Under the pieces are notes generated by a model. That model searched no databases. It was not told the DNA's origin and was given only the letters and a program-made list of their open reading frames with translations. A DNA stretch of 64,000 bases, taken from assembly GCA_903892315.1 (NCBI GenBank), contig CAITHY010000087.1:19469-83468 (forward strand), in the 5' to 3' direction. The position numbers were made by a program, and so were the translations under genes. Shown here one piece after another: positions 57,067-64,000 of the stretch. The stretch is from an uncultured beta proteobacterium. Its GTDB lineage: Bacteria > Pseudomonadota > Gammaproteobacteria > Burkholderiales > Burkholderiaceae. How positions within the stretch are numbered: the first letter of the stretch is position 1; each line of letters starts with the position of its first letter.

Positions 57067-58413
57067 TTATTTTCCACCAACCGTCATCGAGCCTAGCAAA
57101 ATAGATCCCGTTTCTTTGGTGCCACGAATGAGAGTATCACTGCCAATCAACTGAATATCCATTAGCATATCGCGTAGGTTACCAGCGATGGTGACCTCTT
57201 CAACAGGGTATTGAATAACTCCATTCTCAACCCAGTAGCCAAATGCGCCTCGTGAATAATCGCCTGTCACGTAATTGACGCCCTGCCCCATTAATTCCGT
57301 TACTAATAAACCGGTACCCATCTCTTTTAATAATGCAGGCAAGCCTCCTTTAGGCGTTTTCTTACTTTGTAATGTCAGGTGATGTGATCCACCAGCATTA
57401 CCTGTGGTTTTCATTCCCAACTTACGGGCTGAATAAGTCGACAAAAAATAGCCTTCGAGTATTCCTTTATCCACAACCGTTCTAGCAGAAGTTTTGACGC
57501 CCTCTTCATCAAATGGCGCACTTCCCGTCATTGACTGCAGATGTGGATCTTCAAATAAGCTGATGTGTTTGGGCAATACCTGCTTACCCAAGCTATCGAG
57601 GAGAAAGCTAGAGCGCCGATATAAGGCGCCGCCTGAAACGGCCTGCACTAGACCACCCAATAAACCCGCAGCTAGAGGCGCCTCGAAGATCACCGGACAA
57701 CGTCGAGTCGTCAACGATCTCGCTTTGAGACGCGACAAGGCTCGCTGAGCCGCATACGTTCCAATGGCAGCAGGATCAGCTAACTCCTCAGGAATGCGGG
57801 AGCTGGAGTACCAATCGTCACGCTGCATATGAGCTTTCTTGCCACCTTCACTAGCGATTGGTGCACATGAAATGTAGTGGCGAGAAAATGGATAGCCCCC
57901 CATAAATCCGTGTGATGTTCCCATCATGAAATGCGCATGGTGTGCGGATACAGATGCACCATCACTATTCTGAATGTGCTTACTCACTGAAAATGCAGCG
58001 CCCTCAGCACTACGGGCGATTTCTACGGCACCGGCTGCATCAATATTCCATGGGTGAAATAAATCTAAATCCAGTGGATTTTTTTCTAAGAGCTCAGCCT
58101 CAGCCGGGCCTGCACATAAATCTTCTGCGGTGTGTTGTGCAATGTGATATGCAGCATCTACCGTTGCCTTTAAAGACTCTTTAGAAAAATCACTAGTGCT
58201 GGCGTTACCGCGGTGATGACCCAAAAAGACGGTGACCCCCACTTGCTTATCCAGACTTTGCTCAATAGTCTCAACCTCACCCTTACGAACAGTAACGGAG
58301 AGGCCCTGACCTTCTGAAACCTCTGCTACGGCATCTGAGGCGCCCCTTCTTTTGGCGTCTTTGAGCATGAAATCGATGATTTCTTGAAACTGGTTGGATG
58401 TGTATGTAAACAT
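57067..58413 (-). CDS. pmbA: Metalloprotease PmbA/TldE
   Basis: 448 residues of the TldD/PmbA family: DAVAEVSEGQGLSVTVRKGE and VGVTVFLGHHRGNASTSDFS in the N-terminal part; YFLSTYSARKLGMKTTGNAGG, GGLPALLKEM and NYVTGDYSRGAFGYWVENG at the C-terminus. PmbA (TldE) pairs with the metal-bearing TldD to process peptides; PmbA itself lacks the HExxxH motif, as here. Divergent from mog with 26 bp between starts. Confidence 0.93.
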   Translation of the reverse strand: MFTYTSNQFQEIIDFMLKDAKRRGASDAVAEVSEGQGLSVTVRKGEVETIEQSLDKQVGVTVFLGHHRGNASTSDFSKESLKATVDAAYHIAQHTAEDLCAGPAEAELLEKNPLDLDLFHPWNIDAAGAVEIARSAEGAAFSVSKHIQNSDGASVSAHHAHFMMGTSHGFMGGYPFSRHYISCAPIASEGGKKAHMQRDDWYSSSRIPEELADPAAIGTYAAQRALSRLKARSLTTRRCPVIFEAPLAAGLLGGLVQAVSGGALYRRSSFLLDSLGKQVLPKHISLFEDPHLQSMTGSAPFDEEGVKTSARTVVDKGILEGYFLSTYSARKLGMKTTGNAGGSHHLTLQSKKTPKGGLPALLKEMGTGLLVTELMGQGVNYVTGDYSRGAFGYWVENGVIQYPVEEVTIAGNLRDMLMDIQLIGSDTLIRGTKETGSILLGSMTVGGK

Positions 58414-58439
58414 ACCCTAATAATAGCTAGAATAGAAAC

Positions 58440-59072
58440 ATGAAGCATACAGAAGCCCTGAAACGAAACAGCCCCAATGAGGTCAAAATTGGCCTCATTT
58501 CCATCTCCGATCGCGCCAGCAAAGGCGTCTATCAGGATGAAGGCATTCCCGCCCTGCAGGCCTGGCTGATGAAGGCCATAAGTAATCCCTGCGTTTTTCA
58601 TGAGCGCCTGATTGCCGATGAGTCTGAGACCATTACCGAGACCATCGTTGAGCTAGTAGACGAACTAGGTTGCGACCTGGTGCTTACTACGGGCGGTACT
58701 GGCCCCTCCAAAAGAGATGTCACTCCCGAGGCCACCCGTGAAGCTGGCACTCGCGAAATGCCTGGTTTTGGTGAGCAAATGCGACAAATTAGCTTGAGTT
58801 TTGTGCCAACCGCCATTCTATCCAGACAGACAGCCGTCCTTCGAGAAATTGATGAGCATGCTGCCCTGGTCATTAACCTACCCGGGCAACCTAAGGCGAT
58901 TGCAGAAACACTTGAAGGCCTCAAGGATGAAAACGGTAAATCGATTGTTCCCGGCATCTTTGCTGCGGTACCTTATTGCATTGATTTGATCGGTGGCCCT
59001 TATATCGAGACTGATGATGCCGTCATTAAAGTCTTTAGACCGAAAAGTGCCATTAAGAAATCTGCAACTTAA
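58440..59072 (+). CDS. mog: Molybdopterin adenylyltransferase Mog
   Basis: 210 residues: KIGLISISDRASKGVYQDEG at the start, then CDLVLTTGGTGPSKRDVTPEAT (in parts; the T-G-G-T-G loop and catalytic D) and LVINLPGQPKAIAETL. Adenylates molybdopterin before molybdenum insertion. Followed by a strong terminator. Confidence 0.92.
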   Translation: MKHTEALKRNSPNEVKIGLISISDRASKGVYQDEGIPALQAWLMKAISNPCVFHERLIADESETITETIVELVDELGCDLVLTTGGTGPSKRDVTPEATREAGTREMPGFGEQMRQISLSFVPTAILSRQTAVLREIDEHAALVINLPGQPKAIAETLEGLKDENGKSIVPGIFAAVPYCIDLIGGPYIETDDAVIKVFRPKSAIKKSAT

Positions 59073-59089
59073 TTCGTTTCAGCCTACAA

Positions 59090-59118
59090 AAAAGGTCCGC
59101 ATTGCGGACCTTTTGCTT
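59090..59118. terminator. Terminator between mog and orn
   Basis: AAAAGGTCCGC/GCGGACCTTTT type stem of eleven pairs with loop ATT, followed by TTTTGCTTTT; can serve both convergent genes. Confidence 0.88.
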
Positions 59119-59137
59119 TTGGCATCTTTATAAATAA

Positions 59138-59734
59138 CTACTGAGGTAGTGGCACGATAAACTTCTCGCGGTAATACTTCAGCTCTTCGATAGACTCTTC
59201 AATGTCCGCCAATGCTGTGTGAGCCTGGTTCTTAGTGAAGCCCTTCACTAACTCTGGATGCCAACGCTTGCAAAGCTCTTTTAAGGTAGAAACATCAATA
59301 TTTCGATAATGAAAGTAAGCCTCTAACTTTGGCATGTACTTCGCCATAAAGCGCCTGTCTTGTCCAATCGTATTACCGCACATTGGAGCAATGCCCGCTT
59401 TAATATATTTTTTCAAGAAGGCAATGCATTCCGCCTCCACCGTTGCCTCGTCCAAACTGGATGCTTTTACCTTTTCGATCAAACCAGAGCGGCCATGCGT
59501 CCCTTTATTCCAGGCATCCATGGCATCTAAAACAGCATCTTCCTGATGCACCACCCAGACCGGTGCTGTGGCGATGGTATTGAGGTGGGCATCCGTCACA
59601 ATGATGGCAATTTCCAGAATCCGTTCGGTTTCCGGGTTTAGGCCCGACATCTCCATATCTACCCAAATAAGGTGCTCATTGGCTGGCGCTGTCTTGGTTG
59701 CTGGTGTGGCTGTAATGTTGATTTGCTCGCTCAT
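59138..59734 (-). CDS. orn: Oligoribonuclease
   Basis: 198 residues, DEDDh exonuclease: [20 protein letters not shown] (D-x-E motif near residue 26), [19 protein letters not shown], and [20 protein letters not shown] (H-x4-D). Degrades 2-5-nt RNA and pGpG to mononucleotides. Starts 15 bp from the divergent M48 gene. Confidence 0.95.
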   Translation of the reverse strand: MSEQINITATPATKTAPANEHLIWVDMEMSGLNPETERILEIAIIVTDAHLNTIATAPVWVVHQEDAVLDAMDAWNKGTHGRSGLIEKVKASSLDEATVEAECIAFLKKYIKAGIAPMCGNTIGQDRRFMAKYMPKLEAYFHYRNIDVSTLKELCKRWHPELVKGFTKNQAHTALADIEESIEELKYYREKFIVPLPQ

Positions 59735-59749
59735 ATCTATAATGATCTC

Positions 59750-61003
59750 ATGACATTCACAATTGTTTTTCTAATTGCCTTTATTGCTAGCTTTGGCTTA
59801 CGCCACTGGCTCTCCCAACGTCAAATTCGCCATGTGGCGCAGCATCGCAATGCCGTCCCCGCAGATTTCGCTGAAAAAGTGACTTTAGCCGAACATCAAA
59901 AAGCAGCTGACTACACCATTGCTAAATTACGTCTTGGCATCTTAGAAAATGGAATCAGCGCGATTATTTTAATTGGCTTCACTTTATTGGGTGGTCTACA
60001 GATTCTGAACATGGCATTACTGCAATTTTTAGGCGAAGGCATTGCTCAGCAAATTGCGCTACTGGTTTCCATCGTGATCATCTCCGGCGCAATTGATCTG
60101 CCCTTCTCTTGGTACAAGCAGTTCCACCTAGAGGAACGCTTTGGCTTTAATCGCATGGGTAAAAAGCTCTTCTTCTCAGATATGGTGAAGGGAATGGCAG
60201 TGGGCGGAGCCATTGGCATTCCACTACTGTGGGTCATCCTGACTTTAATGTCGAAGGCTGGTGACTTATGGTGGTTATGGGCATGGGCAGTATTGACTGC
60301 ATTTAGCCTACTCATGCAGTGGATCTTCCCAACCTTTATCGCACCAATCTTTAATAAGTTTGAAGCTCTAGAAGATGGTCCTTTAAAAACACAGATTGAA
60401 GCACTACTAAAACGCTGTGATTTTGCGAGTCAAGGACTGTTTGTAATGGATGGAAGCAAACGGAGTGCACATGGCAATGCATTCTTTGCCGGTATGGGAA
60501 AGGCCAAGCGCATTGTATTTTTTGATACCTTAATTGAAAAGCTCAATCCTGGTGAAGTAGAGGCAGTTCTCGCACATGAGCTAGGCCACTTCAAATGCAA
60601 ACATATTCGTAAACGTCTCTTGGTCTCATTTGCTCTCAGTTTTGCAATGTTTGCTCTCTTGGGCTGGATCAGCACTAAGGTTTGGTTCTATACGGACTTG
60701 GGTGTCATGCCTAATCTCAATGGCTATAACGGCGGTCTCGCATTAGCCCTCTTTATGCTGGTCTCACCGGTGTTCAGTTTTTTCTTCACACCGCTATCCA
60801 GTCTGGCATCCCGCAAGCATGAGTACGAAGCAGATGGCTTTGCTGCTGAAAAATCTTCTGCAAAAGATTTAATCGCTGCGCTGGTGAAGTTATATCAAGA
60901 CAATGCTTCCACTCTCACACCTGATCCGATCTATACCGCTTTCTATAGCTCACATCCACCTGCGCCCTTGCGTATTGCTAACTTACAGCGGTTTAGCTCA
61001 TAA
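59750..61003 (+). CDS. M48-family membrane metallopeptidase (CAAX-protease-1 like)
   Basis: 417 residues from the ATG at 59750, beginning with a membrane helix ([19 protein letters not shown]). Several helices, the zinc motif [14 protein letters not shown] (H-E-x-x-H), and downstream [12 protein letters not shown] with the third zinc ligand, plus [14 protein letters not shown]. Similar to Ste24; in bacteria it likely has a membrane quality-control role. rsgA follows after 2 bp. Confidence 0.92.
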   Translation: MTFTIVFLIAFIASFGLRHWLSQRQIRHVAQHRNAVPADFAEKVTLAEHQKAADYTIAKLRLGILENGISAIILIGFTLLGGLQILNMALLQFLGEGIAQQIALLVSIVIISGAIDLPFSWYKQFHLEERFGFNRMGKKLFFSDMVKGMAVGGAIGIPLLWVILTLMSKAGDLWWLWAWAVLTAFSLLMQWIFPTFIAPIFNKFEALEDGPLKTQIEALLKRCDFASQGLFVMDGSKRSAHGNAFFAGMGKAKRIVFFDTLIEKLNPGEVEAVLAHELGHFKCKHIRKRLLVSFALSFAMFALLGWISTKVWFYTDLGVMPNLNGYNGGLALALFMLVSPVFSFFFTPLSSLASRKHEYEADGFAAEKSSAKDLIAALVKLYQDNASTLTPDPIYTAFYSSHPPAPLRIANLQRFSS

Positions 61004-61005
61004 CG

Positions 61006-62019
61006 ATGGAGCAATTACATGCGCTTCTGATTGCCTCCTACGGAAGGCATTATTTAGCGCAGCGTTTAATCGCAGATCCTACTGGCAATGAATCACCTGA
61101 TGGCCCATTGATACAAGTAAGTACCCCCGCTAAGCAACATATTGGCGCTGTGGGTGATCGGATGTTACTTGAGATGACTTCGGCTGATCAAGCACGCATC
61201 CTCCAAATTGAACCTCGAGAAAATCTCCTCTACCGCTCAGATGCATTCAAGAGCAAACTGATTGCATCAAATGTGGATCAAATCCTGGTTGTGCTGGCTA
61301 CTCAACCCGCTTTCTCACCCGATCTTTTAGGTAGAGCGGTCGTGGCTGCAGAGGCCAATCAAATTGGTCTCCATATTTTGCTCAATAAGTGTGACCTGAA
61401 AGATAATTTAGAGCATGCTCGTAAAATCATCGCGCCCTATGCGCGCATGGGCTATCAAGTCAGTGAAGTCTCCGCCAAATTTGATCCGACCTCAATTGAT
61501 GCTTTGCAGAGCGCTCTCCAAGGGAAGGTCTCCGTCTTTGTAGGTCAATCTGGCATGGGAAAATCTAGTCTATTAAATGCCTGGATACCCAATGCTGCGG
61601 CACTGACCCAAGAATATTCTGTGCGCCTAGATACCGGCAAACACACAACTACCGCCTGTCGTTACTTTGAGTTACCAGAAGCTTGGGGTAGAGATGAGAC
61701 AGGTAGGCTCGGCGCCCTCATTGATTCACCAGGCTTTCAAGAATTTGGTTTAGCCCACATGTCTGTCAGTGAATTGCAACACGCCTTCAGAGAATTTAAA
61801 GACTTGCTAGGTAAGTGCCGCTTTCATAATTGTGCGCATTTATCGGAACCCGATTGTGCAGTACGTGAGGCAGTAGATAAAAATGAAATAGCGCCAGAAA
61901 GACTGGCGCTATTCAGACAGCTGCATTCGGACTCAAAAACAGCTGATGTACAAATTCAGGGAATTAGCCAAGCCAAAGAGCGATGGTCAGCATTAGCAAC
62001 AAAGCCATCCAAGCGATAA
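61006..62019 (+). CDS. rsgA: Ribosome small-subunit GTPase RsgA
   Basis: 337 residues with an OB fold and circularly permuted GTPase: G4 LLNKCDL near 122, G1 VGQSGMGKSSLLNAWI near 182, G3 DSPGFQEFGL, and a zinc knuckle CRFHNCAHLSEPDCAV. Helps late 30S assembly. Coupled to the M48 gene. Its last 56 bp overlap the convergent CobD-like gene, and a perfect 11-bp inverted repeat lies within its 3' codons (61887-61913). Confidence 0.95.
   Translation: MEQLHALLIASYGRHYLAQRLIADPTGNESPDGPLIQVSTPAKQHIGAVGDRMLLEMTSADQARILQIEPRENLLYRSDAFKSKLIASNVDQILVVLATQPAFSPDLLGRAVVAAEANQIGLHILLNKCDLKDNLEHARKIIAPYARMGYQVSEVSAKFDPTSIDALQSALQGKVSVFVGQSGMGKSSLLNAWIPNAAALTQEYSVRLDTGKHTTTACRYFELPEAWGRDETGRLGALIDSPGFQEFGLAHMSVSELQHAFREFKDLLGKCRFHNCAHLSEPDCAVREAVDKNEIAPERLALFRQLHSDSKTADVQIQGISQAKERWSALATKPSKR
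61887..61913. repeat. Perfect 11-bp inverted repeat inside rsgA
   Basis: AATAGCGCCAG and CTGGCGCTATT around AAAGA, about 105 bp before the rsgA stop and just past the end of the convergent CobD-like gene. Without a T-run it is not a standard terminator, but could stop or pause convergent transcription. Confidence 0.65.
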
Positions 62020-62923
62020 CCAGGCGCCATACCAATCCGACTGCAGAGCGCATCGTACGCTCGGTGGGCTCCAGACCTACTTCATAGATCACTGGTTCGC
62101 CAGCCTCAGCCATACGTAAAGCTTCATCGCTATCAGGCTCGCTCATTGGCTCGCCAAGGCGAACACCTAAAGCGCCACTACCTGCTGCGAGGATAACTGC
62201 AGATAAAGAGTCTGACCATTTTTGCGTAAGATAGCGCCAGCCGTATACCGCGCCTTCGAAGTTACCAACAATGGCAAAGCCCATTGCCGTAATACGTGCA
62301 GGAACCCAATCCAATACGTAAAAGAAATGACGAGCAGCTTCACTGAGGTTAAAGTCACCACGCTCTGACCAACGTTGAGAAGCAATGTCAGCCAAGCGAT
62401 AGAGCACAACACCTGCTGGACCCATTGGCATCATAAACCAGAACAACACACCAAACACATGATGGTGTGAACCGATGATGGCCCGCTCCAGCGCCAATGA
62501 AATGACTTCAGTCTCAGAAAGATTGGAAGCATCTAATTCTGCGCCGTACCACTCACCCAAGGCGGCACGAGCAGCAGGCAAGTCATGCGCTTCAATTGCT
62601 TCATGCACAGCAGTAAAAGAATGGCTGAACTGACGGAAGCCGAAGAACAGATAGGCGATGACGATATTCCAAAGAAAGCCTAAGATTGGATACGTCACCA
62701 TGCAAGTGACGTACACAATGAATACTAAAAAGGTTGGCAGTATGAAGGCTACCAAGCAGGCCATGCGAGCACCGATAGGGCTTGCACCTTCTTCTGTTTT
62801 GCCGCCAAACTCAGAGGCAACCCAATCTAACCAGCGAGCACATACGCGTGCGATCCAATGGCTTGAGGTCACTGGGCGGTACTGCTCAGCAATAAGAGCG
62901 AAGAGGATAGAAAAGAAAGTCAT
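61964..62923 (-). CDS. CobD/CbiB-family membrane protein (regulatory-type)
   Basis: 319 residues with several helices: MTFFSILFALIAEQYRPVTS, ALERAIIGSHHHVFGVLFWF, ERGDFNLSEAARHFFYVLDW and WPAR-like DWVPARITAMGFAIVGNFEGA match CobD/CbiB. No other cobalamin genes are close, and this short form in betaproteobacteria sits beside the nudix and rplS genes, so its role may not be aminopropanol addition. Start overlaps the nudix stop by 4 bp. Confidence 0.83.
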   Translation of the reverse strand: MTFFSILFALIAEQYRPVTSSHWIARVCARWLDWVASEFGGKTEEGASPIGARMACLVAFILPTFLVFIVYVTCMVTYPILGFLWNIVIAYLFFGFRQFSHSFTAVHEAIEAHDLPAARAALGEWYGAELDASNLSETEVISLALERAIIGSHHHVFGVLFWFMMPMGPAGVVLYRLADIASQRWSERGDFNLSEAARHFFYVLDWVPARITAMGFAIVGNFEGAVYGWRYLTQKWSDSLSAVILAAGSGALGVRLGEPMSEPDSDEALRMAEAGEPVIYEVGLEPTERTMRSAVGLVWRLVIAWMALLLMLTIALWLG

Positions 62924-63663
62924 ACTTTTAATAAATGATAAAGGTTACGCAGCATTCCCGCAGTGGCGCCCCAAATAAAGCGGTTCTCATAAGGCATTGA
63001 ATAAAAACGTCGTCCACCCTGCTCACTTTGCCACAATCTGACCTGATGATTGGCGGGATCCAACAAAAAACTTAGGGGCACCTCAAAGACATCAGCCACC
63101 TCAAACTCATCTAAGACATATTCTGCCTGAGCTTGGACCAATCCTACAACTGGCGTAACGCTATAGCCAGAAACCGTTAAATACTGTGGCAAATGGCCAA
63201 TAATCTCCACTCGCTGAGGATCTAAGCCGATTTCTTCTTGACTCTCACGTAAAGCAGTGTCATTTGGACTTTGATCTTCGGGATCCATGCGACCACCGGG
63301 AAAGCTAATTTGCCCGGCATGATCGCGCAAATGATTGGTTCTTTGCGTCAGCAATACCCACAAGCCATCCTCCTTCAATACAAGTGGAATGAGTACTGCC
63401 GCTTTAGTCACTTTTCCAACGGCTTGCCGCTTAGCAATAATGTCAGCCGCAATCACATGACGATTTTCATCTGTAATCTCTGGCTCCCACTGGGGAGGTG
63501 ACTTCAGCCTGGATCTTAAGCCTGCTGGCTCCAAAAATTCTATTGCTACCTTTTTTTCACCGGCACACACCGCATGAATCGGAATCGCTTGCGCATCAAA
63601 TCCTGGGGGCGCAGCAACATTGATTGCATTCTCTTCAGGCGTTGAGTTCTTGGGCATATTCAT
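62920..63663 (-). CDS. nudL: Nudix CoA pyrophosphatase
   Basis: 247 residues. The Nudix box GGRMDPEDQSPNDTALRESQ and following EEIGL fits G-x5-E-x7-R-E-x2-E-E-x-G, preceded by HLRDHAGQISFP, the CoA-pyrophosphatase signature. Splits CoA into phosphopantetheine and 3',5'-ADP. Coupled to the CobD-like gene; separated from rplS by a terminator. Confidence 0.9.
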   Translation of the reverse strand: MNMPKNSTPEENAINVAAPPGFDAQAIPIHAVCAGEKKVAIEFLEPAGLRSRLKSPPQWEPEITDENRHVIAADIIAKRQAVGKVTKAAVLIPLVLKEDGLWVLLTQRTNHLRDHAGQISFPGGRMDPEDQSPNDTALRESQEEIGLDPQRVEIIGHLPQYLTVSGYSVTPVVGLVQAQAEYVLDEFEVADVFEVPLSFLLDPANHQVRLWQSEQGGRRFYSMPYENRFIWGATAGMLRNLYHLLKV

Positions 63664-63677
63664 ATTCTAAGGCAACA

Positions 63678-63703
63678 AAAAAGGCGACCGAGGCCGCCTT
63701 TTT
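63678..63703 (-). terminator. Terminator after rplS
   Basis: AAAAAGGCG/CGCCTTTTT stem of nine pairs with an eight-base loop, giving a T-run on either strand. Confidence 0.85.
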
Positions 63704-63721
63704 AAATCAAGCCAGCATTGA

Positions 63722-64000
63722 TTATGCGGCTGGAGTTGCTACTGCTACTTTACGTGCAGGAAGCTTCTCTTTAATACGTGCAGACTTACCTGAACGATCG
63801 CGCAAGTAGTACAACTTGGCACGACGTACATCACCGCGACGCTTCACTTCAATGCTAGCGATCAATGGTGTGTAAGTTTGGAATGTACGCTCTACACCTT
63901 CGCCAGATGAAATCTTACGAACGATAAAGCTGGAATTGAGTCCGCGATTGCGCTTTGCAATCACAACACCTTCAAACGCCTGTGTACGCTTACGCGCACC
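63722..64000 (-). CDS. rplS: 50S ribosomal protein L19 (5' end outside window)
   Basis: The last 92 or so residues of L19: [38 protein letters not shown], SPxI-like [20 protein letters not shown] and [17 protein letters not shown]. The frame is open through the right edge. A short alanine-rich tail (VAVATPAA) is usual in this group. Confidence 0.97.
   Translation of the reverse strand, partial: GARKRTQAFEGVVIAKRNRGLNSSFIVRKISSGEGVERTFQTYTPLIASIEVKRRGDVRRAKLYYLRDRSGKSARIKEKLPARKVAVATPAA

Overview
The window looks like a chromosome segment of a freshwater betaproteobacterium of the Polynucleobacter type (Burkholderiaceae). This rests on moderate A+T content, dense gene packing, and housekeeping genes whose families and order fit that group (queG / tsaE-amiC with a tRNA-Lys; pmbA / mog / orn / M48 protease-rsgA / CobD-like / nudix / rplS). 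Genus is an inference; no 16S is present.

Layout. 1-7913: conserved chromosome: the end of a GntR regulator, a YdiJ-type FAD/Fe-S dehydrogenase, AzlCD, QueG, TsaE, the amidase AmiC and an intact tRNA-Lys(UUU). 7914-about 35285: a stack of genomic islands in that tRNA. The tRNA 3' end recurs at 26071, 34222 and (degenerate) 35247, with a more distant tRNA-like 3' end at 38711. Island 1 (7914-26157) carries an AbiH-type phage-defence gene, a broken SRA gene, a recombination/replication module (two tyrosine recombinases, a clamp-loader-like AAA ATPase, uncharacterised proteins, a repeat-rich divergent promoter) and cargo: desaturase, FABP-like barrel, thioredoxin 2, LysR-YeiH pair, SrpA-like catalase, MFS and periplasmic rhodanese. 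Island 2 (26158-34308) is a sulfur-oxidation island: thioredoxin 2, UbiA-family enzyme, Crp/Fnr regulator, a seven-gene minus-strand operon (two YeeE/YedE halves, NPCGP-repeat secreted protein, His-rich protein, rhodanese, BigR/SqrR-like ArsR sensor, small membrane protein), and divergently TsdA-type thiosulfate dehydrogenase with HiPIP. Island 3 is a small toxin-antitoxin unit. 35400-38700 encodes sugar-acid metabolism (GarR, KdgT, 2-hydroxyacid dehydrogenase).

38800-43600 is a two-component-system locus (LuxR-type regulator, hybrid kinase, outer-membrane barrel) with very small proteins and five copies of a shared 17-bp motif. 43640-47250: VOC protein, HMG-CoA-lyase-like enzyme and CoA-transferase with a divergent LysR regulator. 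48285-50271: DUF2256, an iron-sulfur photolyase/cryptochrome and a TIGR03643 protein as one operon. 50313-64000: mostly chromosomal housekeeping and transport genes, ending inside rplS.

The clearest functional story is sulfur. Islands 1 and 2 share three paralogous pairs (thioredoxin 2, DUF2892-like protein, periplasmic rhodanese) plus Fnr-like sites, suggesting related sulfur modules brought to the same tRNA. No CRISPR array, rRNA or insertion-sequence transposase was seen.
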